Shown here: piece after piece, positions 1 to 10,093 of the stretch
Position numbering within the stretch: position 1 is the stretch's first letter
How the letters are laid out: every line of letters begins with the position of its first letter
Assembly (NCBI GenBank): GCA_015057635.1
Contig: SVEB01000089.1
Location: forward strand, 1-40,163
Direction: 5' to 3'
Length of the DNA stretch: 40,163 nt
DNA from: Lachnospiraceae bacterium
GTDB lineage: Bacteria; Bacillota; Clostridia; Lachnospirales; Lachnospiraceae
The notes under the pieces: generated by a model
Databases searched by the model: none
What the model saw: only the letters and a program-made list of their open reading frames with translations
Told to the model about the DNA's origin: nothing
Translations under genes and position numbers: made by a program

Positions 1-179
1 AAAGTTAAGATTTTCTGAATATAGATATAGAATACAAAGAAGGCGGTTAAGGTGGTGCAATAGCAGAAGGGACAGTAAGAGGAAGCACCACGAAAGGAAA
101 AGACCGTAACAGAAGAGGTCTAACGAAAGAGACAGGCGAAATGACTACAGAGGAAGAAAAATATTGTGCAATTTGACTA
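1..179. other. Left-edge non-coding stretch
   Basis: This A-rich and purine-rich stretch holds no convincing gene on either strand. The open frame on the minus strand has no ribosome binding site and no recognisable sequence. It probably represents the region downstream of a gene lying off the left edge. Confidence 0.5.
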
Positions 180-217
180 ATTACTGCTTTAAAACTTTTA
201 CACATTAAAGCAGTAAT
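180..217. repeat. 13-bp perfect inverted repeat upstream of the gdhA promoter
   Basis: Left arm 180-192 (ATTACTGCTTTAA) is exactly complementary to right arm 205-217, with a 12-nt loop. The right arm ends only 4 nt before the -35 box of the gdhA promoter. No clear U-run follows on the plus strand. It could be a terminator of an upstream gene or an operator for gdhA; the sequence does not decide. Confidence 0.6.
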
Positions 218-221
218 ACAA

Positions 222-250
222 TTGATTTTCATCCCTGTTTTTACTATAAT
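222..250 (+). promoter_or_regulatory. Sigma-A-type promoter of gdhA
   Basis: TTGATT at 222-227 and TATAAT at 245-250 are separated by exactly 17 nt, a near-consensus vegetative promoter. Transcription would start near 257, leaving a leader of about 155 nt before gdhA. Confidence 0.7.
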
Positions 251-273
251 AAAATTTAGACAAAGAAGTCGGA

Positions 274-1748
<1,475 letters not shown>

Positions 1749-1830
1749 TTACTCTTAATGGGATGGCAGACAGAGTGTAAAGCACGAAGGGGAACAGAAA
1801 ACGGATGAATAGCAGTATTGATCCTATAGG

Positions 1831-1921
1831 ATAAGAAGAGGCAGTCGCACCAAGAGAGCATGTGAATGGAAATATTATGTTTCCATTCACATGCTCTCTT
1901 GGTGCGACTGCCTCTTCTTAT
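1831..1921. repeat. 42-bp perfect inverted repeat (long hairpin)
   Basis: Arms 1831-1872 and 1880-1921 are perfectly complementary over 42 bp with a 7-nt loop. It lies 82 nt after the gdhA stop, in the 365-nt gap before the next gene. It may terminate gdhA, but it is far longer than a normal terminator and is followed only by TTTCGAGTTT. No flanking target-site duplication is visible. The arms include GTCGCAC, also found at the outer end of the giant hairpin at 27985-28189. Confidence 0.9.
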
Positions 1922-2113
1922 TTCGAGTTTATATTTTACATGAATTCGGTTCTGGACTAGAGGGAATAAAAAATGTAATTATAATTAATTATTTTGTAAA
2001 AAATGTTAGTTTTTATCTAGTATGTGATATTATAATAGAATGACAGATAATGTAAAAAGGAATAAAAGGATAATTATAGGAGATAAAATAGCAGCGACAG
2101 GGAGGAAAAGAAG

Positions 2114-4201
2114 ATGGTATTTAAACCGCAAGCACTGGATTTTAAGAAGAGCCCTTATACCGGATTAACAAGAGAAAGCTGGATTGAGGCAGGAAAATAT
2201 CTGTTACACGGAATCTTTCAGAATGTAAAAGAGTTTCAGGATCCGGTTGTTATGCCAAGAAAGGATACGAAAGTATCGTATCCGCATCTGGATCATCCGA
2301 AAGAACTTCAGGAAACGGAGCGCAGGGCAGAGATCTTCGAAGGGCTGGCACGGTCATTTTTTATAGCGGCACCGCTGATTCATGATAACCCGGAACTAAA
2401 TATATGCGGCTATTCCATTCGGGATTACTATAAAAGTCAGGTTTTAAGATGCTGTACAAAAACAGATGTGGTATATGTTGGAGATTATAAGGAATTACAG
2501 AATCGAACCAACCCACAGGATCCATTTTGCACATTTCAGCAGACAGTAGAGACATGCGCGCTTGTAATCTGTTTATGGGAATGTAGGGCAGAGATCTGGG
2601 ATACCTATGAGAAAGAGGAGAAAGATAGGATTGCAGCCTTTTTATCCGGGTTTGCACATGCCAGCACAGTGCCGCAGAACTGGCGCCTCTTTAATATGTT
2701 GGATCTAGCATTTTTACATATGGAAGGTTATCCAATCGATGAAGAAATTATGGTGGACCATGCCCAGGCAATCTTAAATTATTATGTTGGGGATGGATGG
2801 TATCGGGATGGACAGTCCTTCGATTATTACTCAGCATGGGCATTTAATGTATATGCTCCCCTTTGGAATATCTGGTATGGGTATGAGCATGAGCCGTATA
2901 TTGCGAAGAAGTTTGAGGAAAACTCCAATAAGCTGATGGAAACGTATCCGGATTTCTTTGATCGTGATGGGTTTACGAATATGTGGGGGAGAAGCAATAT
3001 TTATCGAAATGCGGCAACCAGTGCTTTTGACGGCAATCTGTTTTTACCTAACTCTGTTATTGACCCGGGGCTTGCAAGACGTATTGCATCGGGTTCCCTG
3101 TTACAGTTCTTAACCAGAGATGACTTCCTTTACGAAGGAGTTCCGACCCTTGGATTTTATGGCCAATTCTCTCCTTTGGTACAGGGGTATTCCTGTGCAG
3201 AATCTCCATTCTGGCTTGGAAAGGCATTTTTATGTCTTCATCTGCCGAAGGATCATCCATTCTGGAATGCGGTGGAGAATAACGGATCCTGGGATACGAT
3301 TAAAAGTGGCGAGGTTAAGGAGACTGTGCTAAATGGACCGGCTCTTTGCTTTACCAATCATGCCGCAAACGGCGAGACCATCCTTCGTACCGGAAAGGTG
3401 GTAAAGACAAAACATGATGACCATGGTATGTGGAACTATGCAAAGCTTTGTTTCAATACAAAGTATCCATGGGAATCCACACCGGATTTTGGCTTACAGA
3501 GCAAAATATTAAAGGCTGGTGAGATGGAGTCTCAACAGTATGTATTAAAGGATAGCTTCACCGGAGAGATTCAGAAGGCAAATGCAACATTCTGGTATGG
3601 AAGCAAAGAACAGGTTTTATACCGCAGACAGTTTTTTGGTTATCGTCTGGAAACAGAGTGCACATGGCTGCAGGCGATAAATCTGGCAGATTTCGCAGTT
3701 CCATATGGAATTATGCGGGTGGATAAGTTAAGGCTGTTTGGACGTATGGTATCCCTTACATTAGGCTCCTATGGATTCCCGGATAACGGCACTGAGATCA
3801 TAACTTGTGAAAGAGAAGGTGCAAAGGCAATTATCTTAAAAGGAAAGGATCATATGGGAAGAGAACGCCAGATGGCAATGACAATCTATGATGGATGGGA
3901 ACAGATCGATTATGTGAGAAGCACCGGGACCAATCCAGATTCGGAAAAATCCATTATTGTTTATGCCTATACAGAGCGAAAGAAACAGTATGGAAGCAAG
4001 GAGCCATATGTATTGATCTCTCAAGTTATTACAAAAGAAAGTCACGAGGATTTTAAGGAAGAGGAAGTATTCCCAATCAGTCGTATCACGTATGAGGATT
4101 CGGCAAAGACAGGGGCATATGGGACAATCGTGATCGAGAAAAAGGATGGAAGCTGTAACCGGATAAACTATGAGGGGATTGAGGGGCAGCTGACACTGTG
4201 A
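2114..4201 (+). CDS. DUF2264 family protein, putative carbohydrate-active enzyme
   Basis: This is a 695-residue soluble protein without a signal peptide. Its overall character matches the DUF2264 (COG4289) family: an aromatic-rich N-terminal two-thirds that looks like an alpha/alpha toroid (for example GDGWYRDGQSFDYYSAWAFN around 235-254 and the aromatic WYGYEHEPY stretch), then a beta-rich C-terminal part. Toroid folds of this kind are common in glycoside hydrolases and lyases, so a role in oligosaccharide breakdown is an inference. The start is supported by GGAGG at 2101-2105, 8 nt before ATG. TATAAT at 2031-2036 could be its -10 box, but the -35 is weak. No sugar transporter or regulator lies beside it, so the substrate cannot be guessed. 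Confidence 0.75.
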   Translation: MVFKPQALDFKKSPYTGLTRESWIEAGKYLLHGIFQNVKEFQDPVVMPRKDTKVSYPHLDHPKELQETERRAEIFEGLARSFFIAAPLIHDNPELNICGYSIRDYYKSQVLRCCTKTDVVYVGDYKELQNRTNPQDPFCTFQQTVETCALVICLWECRAEIWDTYEKEEKDRIAAFLSGFAHASTVPQNWRLFNMLDLAFLHMEGYPIDEEIMVDHAQAILNYYVGDGWYRDGQSFDYYSAWAFNVYAPLWNIWYGYEHEPYIAKKFEENSNKLMETYPDFFDRDGFTNMWGRSNIYRNAATSAFDGNLFLPNSVIDPGLARRIASGSLLQFLTRDDFLYEGVPTLGFYGQFSPLVQGYSCAESPFWLGKAFLCLHLPKDHPFWNAVENNGSWDTIKSGEVKETVLNGPALCFTNHAANGETILRTGKVVKTKHDDHGMWNYAKLCFNTKYPWESTPDFGLQSKILKAGEMESQQYVLKDSFTGEIQKANATFWYGSKEQVLYRRQFFGYRLETECTWLQAINLADFAVPYGIMRVDKLRLFGRMVSLTLGSYGFPDNGTEIITCEREGAKAIILKGKDHMGRERQMAMTIYDGWEQIDYVRSTGTNPDSEKSIIVYAYTERKKQYGSKEPYVLISQVITKESHEDFKEEEVFPISRITYEDSAKTGAYGTIVIEKKDGSCNRINYEGIEGQLTL

Positions 4202-4310
4202 TCGTTAAAAAACAAGATATAGTATGGCAGTAGTATTCTGAAAGGAAACCAGGGCTTAGCTAAAGAGGCACCGGATTCCGTATGACAGAATAGAAATAAA
4301 AATAAAATAA

Positions 4311-4353
4311 AAAATGCGCAAGACGTTTGTAGCAGGACATCTTGCGCGTTTTT
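4311..4353. terminator. Bidirectional terminator between convergent genes
   Basis: GCGCAAGA (4316-4323) pairs with TCTTGCGC (4340-4347), and the stem extends into flanking A and T runs by a G-U pair. It is followed by TTTTT on the plus strand and by a U-run on the minus strand. It separates the DUF2264 gene from the convergent chemotaxis receptor gene. Confidence 0.85.
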
Positions 4354-4375
4354 ATGGACCTTTTTTGATAAAAAA

Positions 4376-6406
4376 TTAGCGGAAGGCAGTAATTACTTCG
4401 CTTAATTGTTTGGTTACTTTCAAGACTTTCTGTACATTATCCTCCAGCTCATTGGAAGTAATCATATTGTTTCTTGTTACTTCATTAATCTCGTTTAAGG
4501 AGGACGCAATTTCTTCTGCGCTGGCATTCTGCTCTTCGGCAACAGCGGCAAGCGTCTGTGCGCTTTCATCTACATTGGCGATATCATTTAGAATTTCATC
4601 AATCTGTGCCTTAATATAAGTTACCGATTCATTGATCTTTGTAAAGCTCTTTTGGGTTTCATGGACCGTTTCAACGCTTGTGTCAATCTGAGACACATTG
4701 TCTGCAGTCTGGGAGACTGTAGTCTCAATAATACGGTCTACCTGTGTAAGAAGCTTTGCGATATCATCCGCAGAGGATGCTGCGCTTTCGGCCAGGTTCT
4801 TGATTTCAGATGCAACAACGGAGAAACCTTTTCCGCTTTCTCCGGCACGGGCTGCTTCAATGGATGCATTTAAGGCAAGCAGGTTGGTGCGGGAAGCAAT
4901 TTCCTGAATCAGGCCTACGATCTTATTGATCTCACCGGTGAGGGTTTCCGCTGTTTTTACGGTCAGGGACAGATCAGCCATCGAAGACTTGATATCTAAA
5001 ATCTTAGCGGATAGGATATTCATCTCTTTTGCACCGTCTTCTGTTGTAGAAACGGCATGATCAAGGGAATCTTTCGCATTATTTCCTTTCTCTACAATGT
5101 AGGAAACAGAATTATTAACGTCAGAGGACATTTCCGCAACGGAATTTACGGAGGATACCATCTGATCCATCATATCAGACATACTTTCAATAGAATGTGC
5201 ATTATCAGTGGAACTTGCCTGAAGTTTTTCTACAACGGTCTGCGTGCTATAAGACTGTTCGGACAGTGTTTCAATGGCGTTCTTTGTTTCCGTTACTACG
5301 GACTGAATACTGTTAACACTGGTATTGATGGAATCCATCATCATGCCGATCTCGGTCTGATCGGTGTGATTCATGCGGTCGGAAAGATTGCCATCAGCTA
5401 CCTGCCCCATAAAAGCATTAACTGCAAGAATTGGTTTTAGCAGGCGCTTTAGAAGAATATGAAGGCTTCCAAATAAAAGAGCAAGGCATGCAAGCATGGC
5501 AAGAAGGGAAACGTTCAGGATGGTGAAGGTGTCCTTATATAGAATGTTTTCCGGGATCAGGATGAGAAACGTCCAGTCAGCGTTATTAATATGCTGAACA
5601 GAAAGGGTGTACTGACGTCCATTTATAAAAACAGATTCTGTTGTATTGGAGGAACTATCTGCAAGGTCTGCAGCAGCCGGATAGGTATTGGTTAAAGTTT
5701 GATTGATGAGGGAATCATCATTGGATGCAATGATGATATTATCCGCATTCAGAAGAAGGCCAACTCCGCCTTCCCCGATATCCACATTGGAAATAATGGA
5801 AGAAATCTCGTCTAAGAAAAGATCTGCACCAAGCACACCACTATTGTCGGAAAGTGCGATAGAAAGCGAAACACAAAGCTTCTTTGTGGCGGTATCAATA
5901 TAGGTATTGGTAAATTGAATATCCTTATTGTTTATGGCAAGCTGATACCATTCTGTATTGGAAGGATCGAAGTCGGAAGGAACGGAAAGGGCACCTGGAT
6001 AATAGATAGAAGTACCATTATTATAAGTAAGATAGAATCCGTAAGGAATCGTAGCAAACTGTGATTTGATCTTTCCTAAGTATGTATTTCTTTCATCAGG
6101 ATCTTTTTCAGAATCTAAATACGCTTTTGTCACCTTTACAGAATCCATATTGGCATCAATCCAGTTTGTGATGGATGTCTGAATCTGTAGGCTGGTACTG
6201 TCAAGCCATTTGTTTGTGCTGCTTCGAATGAGATTAATAGACATAACGAATGTTAGCATAAGACCTGCAAATATAATGGCGGAGCACATAAGCCCAATCT
6301 GCAGGGTGATTTTTGTTTTTAAACTTCTTTTCTTTGCCGTACTTTGTTTGGACTGCCTTTTTAAGAACCGAATTCCCTGGTCTGGCAGTGTTTCATTTCT
6401 TTTCAT
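4376..6406 (-). CDS. Methyl-accepting chemotaxis protein (Cache-HAMP-MCP signal)
   Basis: This is a 676-residue transmembrane chemoreceptor. A basic N-terminus is followed by a first membrane helix (about 33-55), then an extracellular region of roughly 240 residues that looks like a double Cache sensor. A second helix (about 292-318), a HAMP linker and a long coiled-coil signalling domain follow. The kinase-contact tip [22 protein letters not shown] is conserved with SGKGFSVVA after it, so it should dock CheA/CheW. No C-terminal CheR-binding pentapeptide is seen. ATG 6406 is chosen because AGGAG lies just upstream; an in-frame start 14 codons earlier has no such support. Two flanking terminators and its own promoter make it monocistronic. 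The ligand is unknown. A receptor of this type implies a motile organism. Confidence 0.93.
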   Translation of the reverse strand: MKRNETLPDQGIRFLKRQSKQSTAKKRSLKTKITLQIGLMCSAIIFAGLMLTFVMSINLIRSSTNKWLDSTSLQIQTSITNWIDANMDSVKVTKAYLDSEKDPDERNTYLGKIKSQFATIPYGFYLTYNNGTSIYYPGALSVPSDFDPSNTEWYQLAINNKDIQFTNTYIDTATKKLCVSLSIALSDNSGVLGADLFLDEISSIISNVDIGEGGVGLLLNADNIIIASNDDSLINQTLTNTYPAAADLADSSSNTTESVFINGRQYTLSVQHINNADWTFLILIPENILYKDTFTILNVSLLAMLACLALLFGSLHILLKRLLKPILAVNAFMGQVADGNLSDRMNHTDQTEIGMMMDSINTSVNSIQSVVTETKNAIETLSEQSYSTQTVVEKLQASSTDNAHSIESMSDMMDQMVSSVNSVAEMSSDVNNSVSYIVEKGNNAKDSLDHAVSTTEDGAKEMNILSAKILDIKSSMADLSLTVKTAETLTGEINKIVGLIQEIASRTNLLALNASIEAARAGESGKGFSVVASEIKNLAESAASSADDIAKLLTQVDRIIETTVSQTADNVSQIDTSVETVHETQKSFTKINESVTYIKAQIDEILNDIANVDESAQTLAAVAEEQNASAEEIASSLNEINEVTRNNMITSNELEDNVQKVLKVTKQLSEVITAFR

Positions 6407-6438
6407 TAGCGTTCTCCTATCAGTAAAATTGCATGTAA

Positions 6439-6467
6439 AGTATAGCAAGGATAAGAAAAAATTTCAA
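6439..6467 (-). promoter_or_regulatory. Sigma-A-type promoter of the chemoreceptor gene
   Basis: On the minus strand, TTGAAA (6467-6462) and TATACT (6444-6439) are spaced by 17 nt, which is close to consensus. The leader before the ATG at 6406 would be about 25 nt. No sigma-28 flagellar-type promoter was recognised here. Confidence 0.75.
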
Positions 6468-6603
6468 TTAAAATGTAGGAATAGTAAAAGATATATAAAA
6501 AATAGAAATAATAGATAACAAAAGGAAATGGTGGAACACTCCATTTATCATAGCCAAAAGAGTGATAACGTGTTAAAATAAACAAAAAATAAGGAAGTAA
6601 AAG

Positions 6604-7395
6604 ATGCGTTTAGATAAATTTTTAGCGGAATCGGGCATAGCAGGAAGAAGAAAAGTGCGTGCGCTGATTCAGAGTGGAAAAGTTACGGTCAACCAGGTCA
6701 TCGTTACAGAGCCGGCTATGATGATTCGTAAGGAAGACGTAGTTGAGTACGAAGGAGAACGTATTACCTATCAGGAAAAGCGTTATTATATGTTTCATAA
6801 GCCTTCGGGCTGCGTGACGGCAAGAAGTGATGAAGTCCATAAGACAGTAATGGATTATTTTCGGGAAGAACCGAAGGGAATATTTCCGGTTGGAAGGCTC
6901 GATAAGGATACGGAAGGATTACTGTTTCTGACGAATGATGGAGAGTTTGATTATGCAATGATGAATCCTACGAAGCATGTAGAAAAACGATATTTTTTCT
7001 GGGCGCTCGGACAAATGGATGAAGAAACGAGAAAGCAGATTGAGACAGGTGTAGAAATCGGGGATGGCGATCTGTTTACAAAACCGGCAAAGCTAGAGAT
7101 CACGGAAAGCGGCGATCTGGCTATGTATCAGGAAAAACTAAAGGGATTGACACTTCGCCCGTATAATCAGGGGGCTTATAACCGAAAGCTGATCGGAGGG
7201 TATCTCACCATATGCGAGGGAAAGAAACATCAGGTAAAGAGGATGCTAAAAGCACATGGCTGCTATGTATTATACCTAAAACGGGTTGCCATCGGAGATA
7301 TTGAATTAGATCCACAGCTAAACAAGGGAGAGCACCGGGAACTGACAGCCAAAGAAATAGATATATTGATGAATAGGAATGAGAAGCAGGATTAA
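6604..7395 (+). CDS. RsuA/RluB-family rRNA pseudouridine synthase
   Basis: This 263-residue enzyme converts a uridine in ribosomal RNA to pseudouridine. The N-terminus is an S4 RNA-binding domain (MRLDKFLAESGIAGRRKVRALI, with VTVN after it). The catalytic domain holds the family signature PVGRLDKDTEGLLFLTNDG, whose first aspartate is the expected catalytic residue, and the C-terminal EGKKHQVKRML motif. The sequence fits the RsuA/RluB/RluE/RluF branch. RsuA (16S rRNA position 516) is the most likely counterpart, but I do not assign the target base. ATG 6604 follows AAGGAAG. The gene ends at a bidirectional terminator. Confidence 0.9.
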   Translation: MRLDKFLAESGIAGRRKVRALIQSGKVTVNQVIVTEPAMMIRKEDVVEYEGERITYQEKRYYMFHKPSGCVTARSDEVHKTVMDYFREEPKGIFPVGRLDKDTEGLLFLTNDGEFDYAMMNPTKHVEKRYFFWALGQMDEETRKQIETGVEIGDGDLFTKPAKLEITESGDLAMYQEKLKGLTLRPYNQGAYNRKLIGGYLTICEGKKHQVKRMLKAHGCYVLYLKRVAIGDIELDPQLNKGEHRELTAKEIDILMNRNEKQD

Positions 7396-7538
7396 GCTAT
7401 AACCATAAAAAGAAAAACAGAAATTATTCTCAGGCAGAAAATATGCAGATAAAAGAGGCTGTTTACTGCTAGCAGTGAGAGGCCTGGCAAAACAGAAAAA
7501 GGCAAGAAAAAGAACAAGCATCCATTGTTAAAAAACAG

Positions 7539-7599
7539 AAAACAGGACAGGCTGATCAAGGAAGAATGAAATCACTTCCCAGGCAGACTGTCCTGTTTT
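7539..7599. terminator. Bidirectional terminator
   Basis: AAAACAGGACAG (7539-7550) is complementary to CTGTCCTGTTTT (7588-7599), and the A and T ends act as U-runs in both directions. It lies between the convergent pseudouridine synthase and YdcF-like genes. Confidence 0.8.
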
Positions 7600-7612
7600 A
7601 AAATAATTAAGT

Positions 7613-8368
7613 TTATAAGTTTTTACAGATCATATCTTTTGTCAGTGCAAAGAACTCTCGGATATAATATCCAGGTGTTGTAACAAGGAATTCTTTTGCA
7701 GAGCATGGAGTGATATCCGTAAATCCCTGATGGGCCGCAATTTTTAGGGCACGGTACATATGAAAGTCGCTTGTGACTAACACGACGGAACAATTCGGAT
7801 CACCAATGATTGCTTTGCTGAATGAAAGATTCTGTACGGTATTGGTGGACTGATTTTCTAAAAGAATACGGGATGGATCAATTCCTCGTTTCGTAAGACC
7901 ATTTGCAATACATTCTGCTTCCGAGATATTCTCCCCTTCGCCCTGTCCGCCGGAGCAGATGGCAATGGAATCAGGGTTGGCAGCAAGATATTTATAAGCT
8001 GCTTCAATTCGCATATTCAAGGTCTTGGATGGCTTATCTCCCCGTACCTGAGCGCCAAGGATAATGACATAATCGGCATTGGTATCCGGAGACTTCATGG
8101 AAGAGGTGATAATAACGGATTCCACAGCAAGGAAAACAATCAGGCATGTCCAGATGACGCCGGTGAGGATCTTAGCCGGAAGAAGCGATGTACTGGATGC
8201 ATGCCGTATTACATAGTGCAGATAAGCCGATACCAAAAAGCAGCCTGCGGCTGTAGCCGGCCAGAACCATAAGAAGGATGTCTTTCTGCCGGATACGATC
8301 AGAACAAAAATCAGATATAGAAGCGAGACTGCTCCTGTTATTCGTAAGAAATGCATGGTAAATTTCAT
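7613..8368 (-). CDS. YdcF/ElyC-type DUF218 membrane protein
   Basis: This 251-residue protein has three predicted membrane helices in the first 90 residues, then a DUF218 domain. The domain carries DYVIILGAQV, a SGGQGEGENISEAE segment, LLENQSTNTVQNL and LVTSDFHMYRA. In the family this order marks the Rossmann-like DUF218 fold, seen in SanA, ElyC and YdcF, which have been linked to envelope integrity and lipid-carrier metabolism. The reaction here is unknown. ATG 8368 was chosen because GAGGTG lies about 5 nt upstream; the longer frame to 8428 lacks a ribosome binding site. Confidence 0.85.
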   Translation of the reverse strand: MKFTMHFLRITGAVSLLYLIFVLIVSGRKTSFLWFWPATAAGCFLVSAYLHYVIRHASSTSLLPAKILTGVIWTCLIVFLAVESVIITSSMKSPDTNADYVIILGAQVRGDKPSKTLNMRIEAAYKYLAANPDSIAICSGGQGEGENISEAECIANGLTKRGIDPSRILLENQSTNTVQNLSFSKAIIGDPNCSVVLVTSDFHMYRALKIAAHQGFTDITPCSAKEFLVTTPGYYIREFFALTKDMICKNL

Positions 8369-8525
8369 AGGACACCTCGGTCGTTTATTTCTAGCAAATA
8401 GCGTAACATAAGATGTCCGCACCGGCAAGATGGTGCGGACAAAATTAAGGAACTCTTAATGAATCCAGTGGTGAATTGGTTACTTTCGTAAAAATAGTTC
8501 GGTGGACATATAAGACAGAAGAAAA

Positions 8526-8918
8526 TCAGCGGTCTAAAAAAACATTTGGAGATTCCGGTTCCGAAATAAAACGAGGGGAACCCATCCGGGATGCAGCAGA
8601 GATTGCATCTGTCTGATTTCCATAGGAAGTCGCTTTTACATTAGAACGATAGGAAGAGGTGCGTACCGATTCTGACCCCAGAATAACTGGACCAGGACCG
8701 AATGGCGGACGAATCGGAGTCGGGTAATAAGGGGGCCGTCTGTCAAGCGGGGAGTATGGTGATGGTGGGAATCCATTGCCTGTAGAAGGTCCGCCATACG
8801 GAGGCGGAGGCGGAAGCGGCCTTGGCGGTCTTGGGGCCGGAGGAATTGGATCCGGTGGCAGGAATATATATTTGGTACGACATTTTGGACAATTATCATT
8901 GTTCGGGTTTGGGTACAT
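8526..8918 (-). CDS. Small proline-rich protein, unknown function
   Basis: This is a 130-residue protein starting MYPNPNNDNCPKCRTKY, so it has one CPKC pair that could bind zinc or form a disulfide. Residues about 20-77 are extremely rich in proline, with glycine, arginine and tyrosine (for example LPPPPPYGG). The tail is ordinary and Ser/Arg-rich. There is no signal peptide or membrane helix. AAAGGAG lies 7 nt before the ATG, which supports it as a real gene despite its low complexity. Such cytosol-made proline/tyrosine-rich proteins often turn out to be spore-coat or surface components in Clostridia, but that is only an inference. Confidence 0.65.
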   Translation of the reverse strand: MYPNPNNDNCPKCRTKYIFLPPDPIPPAPRPPRPLPPPPPYGGPSTGNGFPPSPYSPLDRRPPYYPTPIRPPFGPGPVILGSESVRTSSYRSNVKATSYGNQTDAISAASRMGSPRFISEPESPNVFLDR

Positions 8919-9004
8919 AGTATGCTCCTTTATGTTTGCTCTCTAGTACATAGTATTAAGCAATGCAAAACTTGTGACAGAATAAAACCTGCTGTTAAAA
9001 CTTC

Positions 9005-9033
9005 TTTTCAACTGTTTTTACTTGTGTTAGAAT
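9005..9033 (+). promoter_or_regulatory. Promoter of the ArsR-type regulator gene
   Basis: TTTTCA (9005-9010) and TAGAAT (9028-9033) are spaced by 17 nt. The predicted start near 9040 leaves a leader of about 47 nt. This argues against the GTG at 9042 as the translation start. Confidence 0.55.
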
Positions 9034-9086
9034 ACTCATAAGTGGCAGAATATATAAAAATATGTATTAAAATGGAGGATAAAGTA

Positions 9087-9998
9087 ATGCAGCTGGATTT
9101 GGATCAAAGGGAACAGCTTGCAAGGATTGGCCACGCGTTATCAACCGAGACGAGAATTCAGATTCTTCAGTTATTATGTTATTCCAAACTGAATATAAAT
9201 GAGATAGCAAAACGTCTTGCCATCCCACCATCCACCGTTGCACTTCATGTGAAGGTGTTAGAGGACGCGGGCCTGATTCATACCACATTAAAAGCAGCAG
9301 CACATGGTGCAATGAAGCTTTGCAGCATTGCTTCTGAGGAAATTACAATTTCGCTTGCATCGAGTACATATCAAGAAGAACAAAAAGAAGAAATCCAGAT
9401 GCCAATCGGAAGCTATACCGATTATAAAGTCACCCCGACCTGCGGCCTGGTCAGCGAGAAAGGGGCGATTGGCATGGAGGATGAGCCGCGATGTTTTTAT
9501 GATCCTGGACGGACCCAGGCAAAGCTGTTATGGCTTGGGGATGGTTATGTAGAATACCGTTTTCCAAATTCCTTTCTGCTTGGGACAAAAGCAAAGCAGT
9601 TGGAGATTTCCATGGAAGTCTGTTCGGAAGATCATGAATATAATATGAAGTGTCCAAGTGATCTGACGGTCTGGGTAAATGGGAAAGAAGTTGGGACATT
9701 TGCCTGTCCTTCTGACTTTGGAGGAAGAAGGGGAAAATTAAATCCGTCTTGGTGGCCGGATAAGAATACACAGTACGGTGTCTTAAAGAGCTGGATCATC
9801 AATGGCAAAGGCACTTATGTCGATGAGAAAAAGGCTACCAGTCATAAAATTGAGGAATTTGAACTGGAAAAGAAGGATTACATCCTTGTACGGATCGGCA
9901 TTAAAGAGGATGCGAAGCACAAAGGGGGAATGAACCTGTTTGGGGATGCATTTGGAGACTACCGGCAGGACATTAAGATGATCGTTTATTATGGGTGA
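9087..9998 (+). CDS. ArsR-type winged-helix regulator with a large unknown C-terminal domain
   Basis: This 303-residue protein begins with a winged-helix DNA-binding domain (about residues 1-85). The segment HALSTETRIQILQLL and the recognition helix region IPPSTVALHVKVLEDAGLI are typical ArsR. The usual metal-sensing cysteine motif is absent. About 200 further residues form a beta-rich domain with many aromatic residues (for example WLGDGYVEYRFPNSFLLG, DLTVWVNGKEVG and PSWWPDKNTQYGVLK). This looks like a ligand-binding jelly-roll, but I cannot name it. ArsR proteins are normally about 100 residues, so this is a fusion architecture. ATG 9087 is supported by GGAGG at 9074-9078, 8 nt away. It is 95 nt upstream of asnA on the same strand. 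Confidence 0.8.
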   Translation: MQLDLDQREQLARIGHALSTETRIQILQLLCYSKLNINEIAKRLAIPPSTVALHVKVLEDAGLIHTTLKAAAHGAMKLCSIASEEITISLASSTYQEEQKEEIQMPIGSYTDYKVTPTCGLVSEKGAIGMEDEPRCFYDPGRTQAKLLWLGDGYVEYRFPNSFLLGTKAKQLEISMEVCSEDHEYNMKCPSDLTVWVNGKEVGTFACPSDFGGRRGKLNPSWWPDKNTQYGVLKSWIINGKGTYVDEKKATSHKIEEFELEKKDYILVRIGIKEDAKHKGGMNLFGDAFGDYRQDIKMIVYYG

Positions 9999-10032
9999 CC
10001 GCCCGGTAACAGGGAAATTATATAGGGAGGTC

Positions 10033-10078
10033 GCTCTTTGGCACATTAATACAGAAAGTGCCGATTGATTAAAAGAGC
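10033..10078 (+). promoter_or_regulatory. Hairpin in front of asnA
   Basis: GCTCTTT (10033-10039) pairs with AAAGAGC (10072-10078), and GGCAC (10040-10044) pairs with GTGCC (10058-10062), leaving an internal bulge. It ends one or two bases before the asnA ribosome binding site. It could modulate translation or weakly terminate the upstream transcript. It is too short for a T-box. Confidence 0.4.
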
Positions 10079-10093
10079 AGAAGGAGAGACAGA

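Noticed and set aside
1831..1921. Insertion sequence remnant for the 42-bp inverted repeat
   Set aside because: No transposase fragment and no target-site duplication is visible. It is kept only as an inverted repeat.
5057..5440. 127-codon plus-strand frame within the chemoreceptor gene
   Set aside because: It is antisense to conserved HAMP and signalling sequence, so it is a shadow.
10033..10078. T-box or asparagine-responsive riboswitch before asnA
   Set aside because: The leader is under 100 nt and lacks the T-box sequence and stem order; only a simple hairpin is present.
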